From: Aestuariivita boseongensis
GTDB lineage: Bacteria; Pseudomonadota; Alphaproteobacteria; Rhodobacterales; Rhodobacteraceae
Length of the DNA stretch: 37,305 bases
Direction: 5' to 3'
NCBI RefSeq assembly: GCF_001262635.1
Contig: NZ_JXYH01000038.1
Coordinates: 1-37,305 of the forward strand
Of the stretch, positions 35,312 through 37,305 are shown one piece after another. Each line of letters opens with the position of its first letter. Position 1 is the first letter of the stretch. Under the pieces are notes generated by a model. It worked only from the letters and a program-made list of their open reading frames with translations, had not been told where the DNA came from and ran no database searches. Position numbers and translations under genes: made by a program.

Positions 35312-37305
35312 CTAGCGATCACCGCCCAGCGGTGCAGTCGGCGCAGGCTCTTTTTCCGGCACCACCGCCCCCTCGCCCGAGCTGCTGGCCACGGGCGGCG
35401 GTTGGGTACGAAAGATCTCGCGCAGGAAGCCCGGTGTCAGGCCCGACAGCGGGTTGACCACCACGGCGGGCGATTGCGCGGCGCCCGTCAGAGTATAGGT
35501 AAACCCGAAAAGCCCCTCCCCCCGACGCGGGGCCAGAAGCCCCCCGATCTGGTTCAGCAGATAGACCGGGGAAATCACGCCCTGCATATTCAGCCGCTGG
35601 CTGGGCACGTCATAGACGCCGTCCATCGTCAGGCCCAGCGACGGCCCCGTTGCCCGGCTCTCATAGACCGTGATCCGCGACGGGCTCAGCCGGAAGCGCG
35701 CCTCCACCTCGGAGAAGAAGATGCCCTGACCCGCCAGTTCGTTCAAAAGCCCGACAATCGAGAGGGCGTTCAGAAGAGCTGCCATGGCCGGCGCGTCGCG
35801 CACCGATGTATTGGCCACGCTGATCGAACCGTCGAAATTTCCCGGCTCCCCCACAGGGCGCAGGATCATGTCGAAACTGCCGCCAAAGGCCTGCTTCAGG
35901 ATGCCCGCATCACGAAAAATTCCCCCCGCATCGTCCGAGATGACACGTACCGCGCTGCGCTCCCCATCAGGGACAACGCTGCCCGAAATCCGGGTGCGGC
36001 CGTTGATCTGGCCCTGAAAATTCCCCTCCAATCCGCGCAGCAAAGTGAAATCGCCCCGAAAGCCGGTCAGCGCGATCGTGTCCGTCACCTGCAGCTGATC
36101 CAATGCTGCGGTCAGCCGGTTGTCCGCGCGACCGTTTCCGCCCGCGCTGCCGGTACCGAACTCGGCACGGCGCAAATCCAGTCGCCCACCCAGTATGGAC
36201 ACATTGGGCGCGCGGTTGGGCCCGCGCCCGTCAAGCTGCGCCCGCACATCCATCCAGTCGCCCCGCCGCACCCGCGAGAATGTCGCCTGCTGAAGCCCGC
36301 CCCCTTCTGCCGCCTCGATCCGGCCCGTGGCGCTCAAGCCGGGTGCCTCAAGCTCAAGATTGGGGATGACGGCAGGCGTGACCAGTTGCGTCTGAAGCGA
36401 CAGACGGCCTGCGGTGCCGGGCGGTTTGCTCCAGCCCAGTTCGGGAAAGCTCAGCCGCAGCCCTCGCAGATCTGATGTCAGCTCCAGCTCCGGCGGCCCG
36501 CCTTGCGGCAAGGCGACGGTGACCTGCGCCTCCCCCTCGCCAGTCACGGCCCCTTCAGGCAGGCCGATCTGAAACGCCTCCAGCGTTGCGGGGCTGATTT
36601 GCACCGTCCCCCTCAGCGTGCTGCCCGCGCCAGGTTGGCCGAAGACCTGCTGCCAGTTGGCAAAGAAGGGCACCTTGCTCAGCAGGCCCTGACCAGAAAT
36701 TTCGATCCCCTCGTCCGTGGCCGCGATCGTCAGCGTTGGCGCCTCGACCACATGGTTGGGCACCAGCCGCGCGCTTGTCACATTGCGGGCAAGCCCGTTG
36801 GCGAAGAATTCAACCTCTTCGAATTTTAGCCCCTTGCGCAGCGGCAGGGCCAAGGTGCCCTCAAACACCGTAGTGCCACCGGCCACATCCGCCGGCAGAC
36901 CGGGCTTTTCCATCACCTTCAGCGGCTCGCGATTGAGCAGCGACAAAACGCTCGTGATACTGCCGCGCCCCTGCACCCGCACCACCGCCGGCGCCCCGCG
37001 CCGCACCGAGGTATCAGGCACGATGAATGACGTGCCCGCGACATTCACCCCACCGCCCTGATCGGCGTTAATCGTACCGCGGGTGGCGGTGGTCACAAAG
37101 CGATTGCCGATCAGGCTGGCATGGCCCGCCGCATCGGAAATGGGCGGCATGGTGGGCATGAACCGCACCTCGGTCCCGTCGTAATCGAAGTCCAGATAGA
37201 CATTGGGCTTGTCACCTGACGCCACCCGCAGCGCCACGTTCAGATCCGACAATTGCCCGCCTGACAGGTTCTCGGCAATCCAGCTTCGGGTGTTGGGAAT
37301 GGCGG
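35312..37305 (-). CDS. AsmA/YhdP-like DUF3971 envelope protein, C-terminal part
   Basis: The frame is open to the right edge of the window, so the N-terminus, with its expected membrane anchor, is missing; 663 codons of the protein lie here. It opens with WIAENLSGGQLSDLNVALRV, a hallmark of the YhdP/AsmA-like DUF3971 domain, and continues as long beta-rich repeats. The later part, LSIVGLLNELAGQGIFFSEV followed by LTMDGVYDVPSQRLNMQGVI, is the AsmA-type C-terminal region, and a Pro-, Glu- and Ala-rich tail ends the protein. Relatives span the periplasm and move phospholipid to the outer membrane. The apparent start at 37252 (TTG) is internal. queA follows by 39 bases. Confidence 0.88.
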   Translation of the reverse strand, partial: AIPNTRSWIAENLSGGQLSDLNVALRVASGDKPNVYLDFDYDGTEVRFMPTMPPISDAAGHASLIGNRFVTTATRGTINADQGGGVNVAGTSFIVPDTSVRRGAPAVVRVQGRGSITSVLSLLNREPLKVMEKPGLPADVAGGTTVFEGTLALPLRKGLKFEEVEFFANGLARNVTSARLVPNHVVEAPTLTIAATDEGIEISGQGLLSKVPFFANWQQVFGQPGAGSTLRGTVQISPATLEAFQIGLPEGAVTGEGEAQVTVALPQGGPPELELTSDLRGLRLSFPELGWSKPPGTAGRLSLQTQLVTPAVIPNLELEAPGLSATGRIEAAEGGGLQQATFSRVRRGDWMDVRAQLDGRGPNRAPNVSILGGRLDLRRAEFGTGSAGGNGRADNRLTAALDQLQVTDTIALTGFRGDFTLLRGLEGNFQGQINGRTRISGSVVPDGERSAVRVISDDAGGIFRDAGILKQAFGGSFDMILRPVGEPGNFDGSISVANTSVRDAPAMAALLNALSIVGLLNELAGQGIFFSEVEARFRLSPSRITVYESRATGPSLGLTMDGVYDVPSQRLNMQGVISPVYLLNQIGGLLAPRRGEGLFGFTYTLTGAAQSPAVVVNPLSGLTPGFLREIFRTQPPPVASSSGEGAVVPEKEPAPTAPLGGDR

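Overview
The window is ordinary core chromosome of an alphaproteobacterium, most likely a Rhodobacteraceae (Roseobacter-group) member. The evidence is the high G+C content, a fused indolepyruvate ferredoxin oxidoreductase, the purL-bolA-grxD run, a zapA gene coupled to a coiled-coil partner, a GTTC-N7-GTTC SOS box at uvrA and LacI-type GTTAGCGC sites at gap. I see no rRNA, tRNA, CRISPR array, transposase, phage gene or defence system. Every recognised gene is intact except at the two window edges.

Layout. 1-5165: start of a leftward gene running off the edge, the fused indolepyruvate oxidoreductase, a divergent LysR regulator, and a probable alpha-r8/MmgR-type small RNA ending in a strong terminator. 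5166-8298: rightward operon purL, bolA (IbaG type), a small membrane protein, grxD. 8368-9278: leftward cell-division pair, a coiled-coil protein (probable ZauP) and zapA. 9520-14434: transketolase, then leftward DUF2267 and DUF808 genes, then gap and a tiny membrane protein. 14436-16459: leftward LysR, CBS-domain protein and coaD. 16594-25746: mostly rightward: mmsA, an L,D-transpeptidase, a YbdK-type ligase, a leftward EamA transporter, the valine-degradation run acyl-CoA dehydrogenase / 3-hydroxyisobutyryl-CoA hydrolase / mmsB, a Crp/Fnr regulator, a DUF2892 protein and a secreted Pro-Gly motif protein. 25762-37305: all leftward: uvrA, an MFS transporter with a methyltransferase, lpdA, a DUF924 protein, a second MFS transporter, queA, and the C-terminal part of an AsmA/YhdP-like DUF3971 protein.

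How the genes work together. mmsA, the acyl-CoA dehydrogenase, the hydrolase and mmsB supply four of the five steps from isobutyryl-CoA to propionyl-CoA. The two promoters involved share a 15-bp motif with 13 identical positions, which suggests one regulator (the LysR next to mmsA is the obvious candidate). BolA and the CGFS glutaredoxin are a known iron-sulfur/iron-sensing pair, here with an extra membrane protein between them. Tkt and Gap are central carbon enzymes, and gap carries two CceR-like operators upstream.

The most interesting signals are non-coding: the small RNA, the shared valine operator, a 30-base element repeated in the 3' regions of zapA and mmsA, and hairpins at three convergent gene junctions whose loops hold stop codons. 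I did not find a convincing undescribed multi-gene system.
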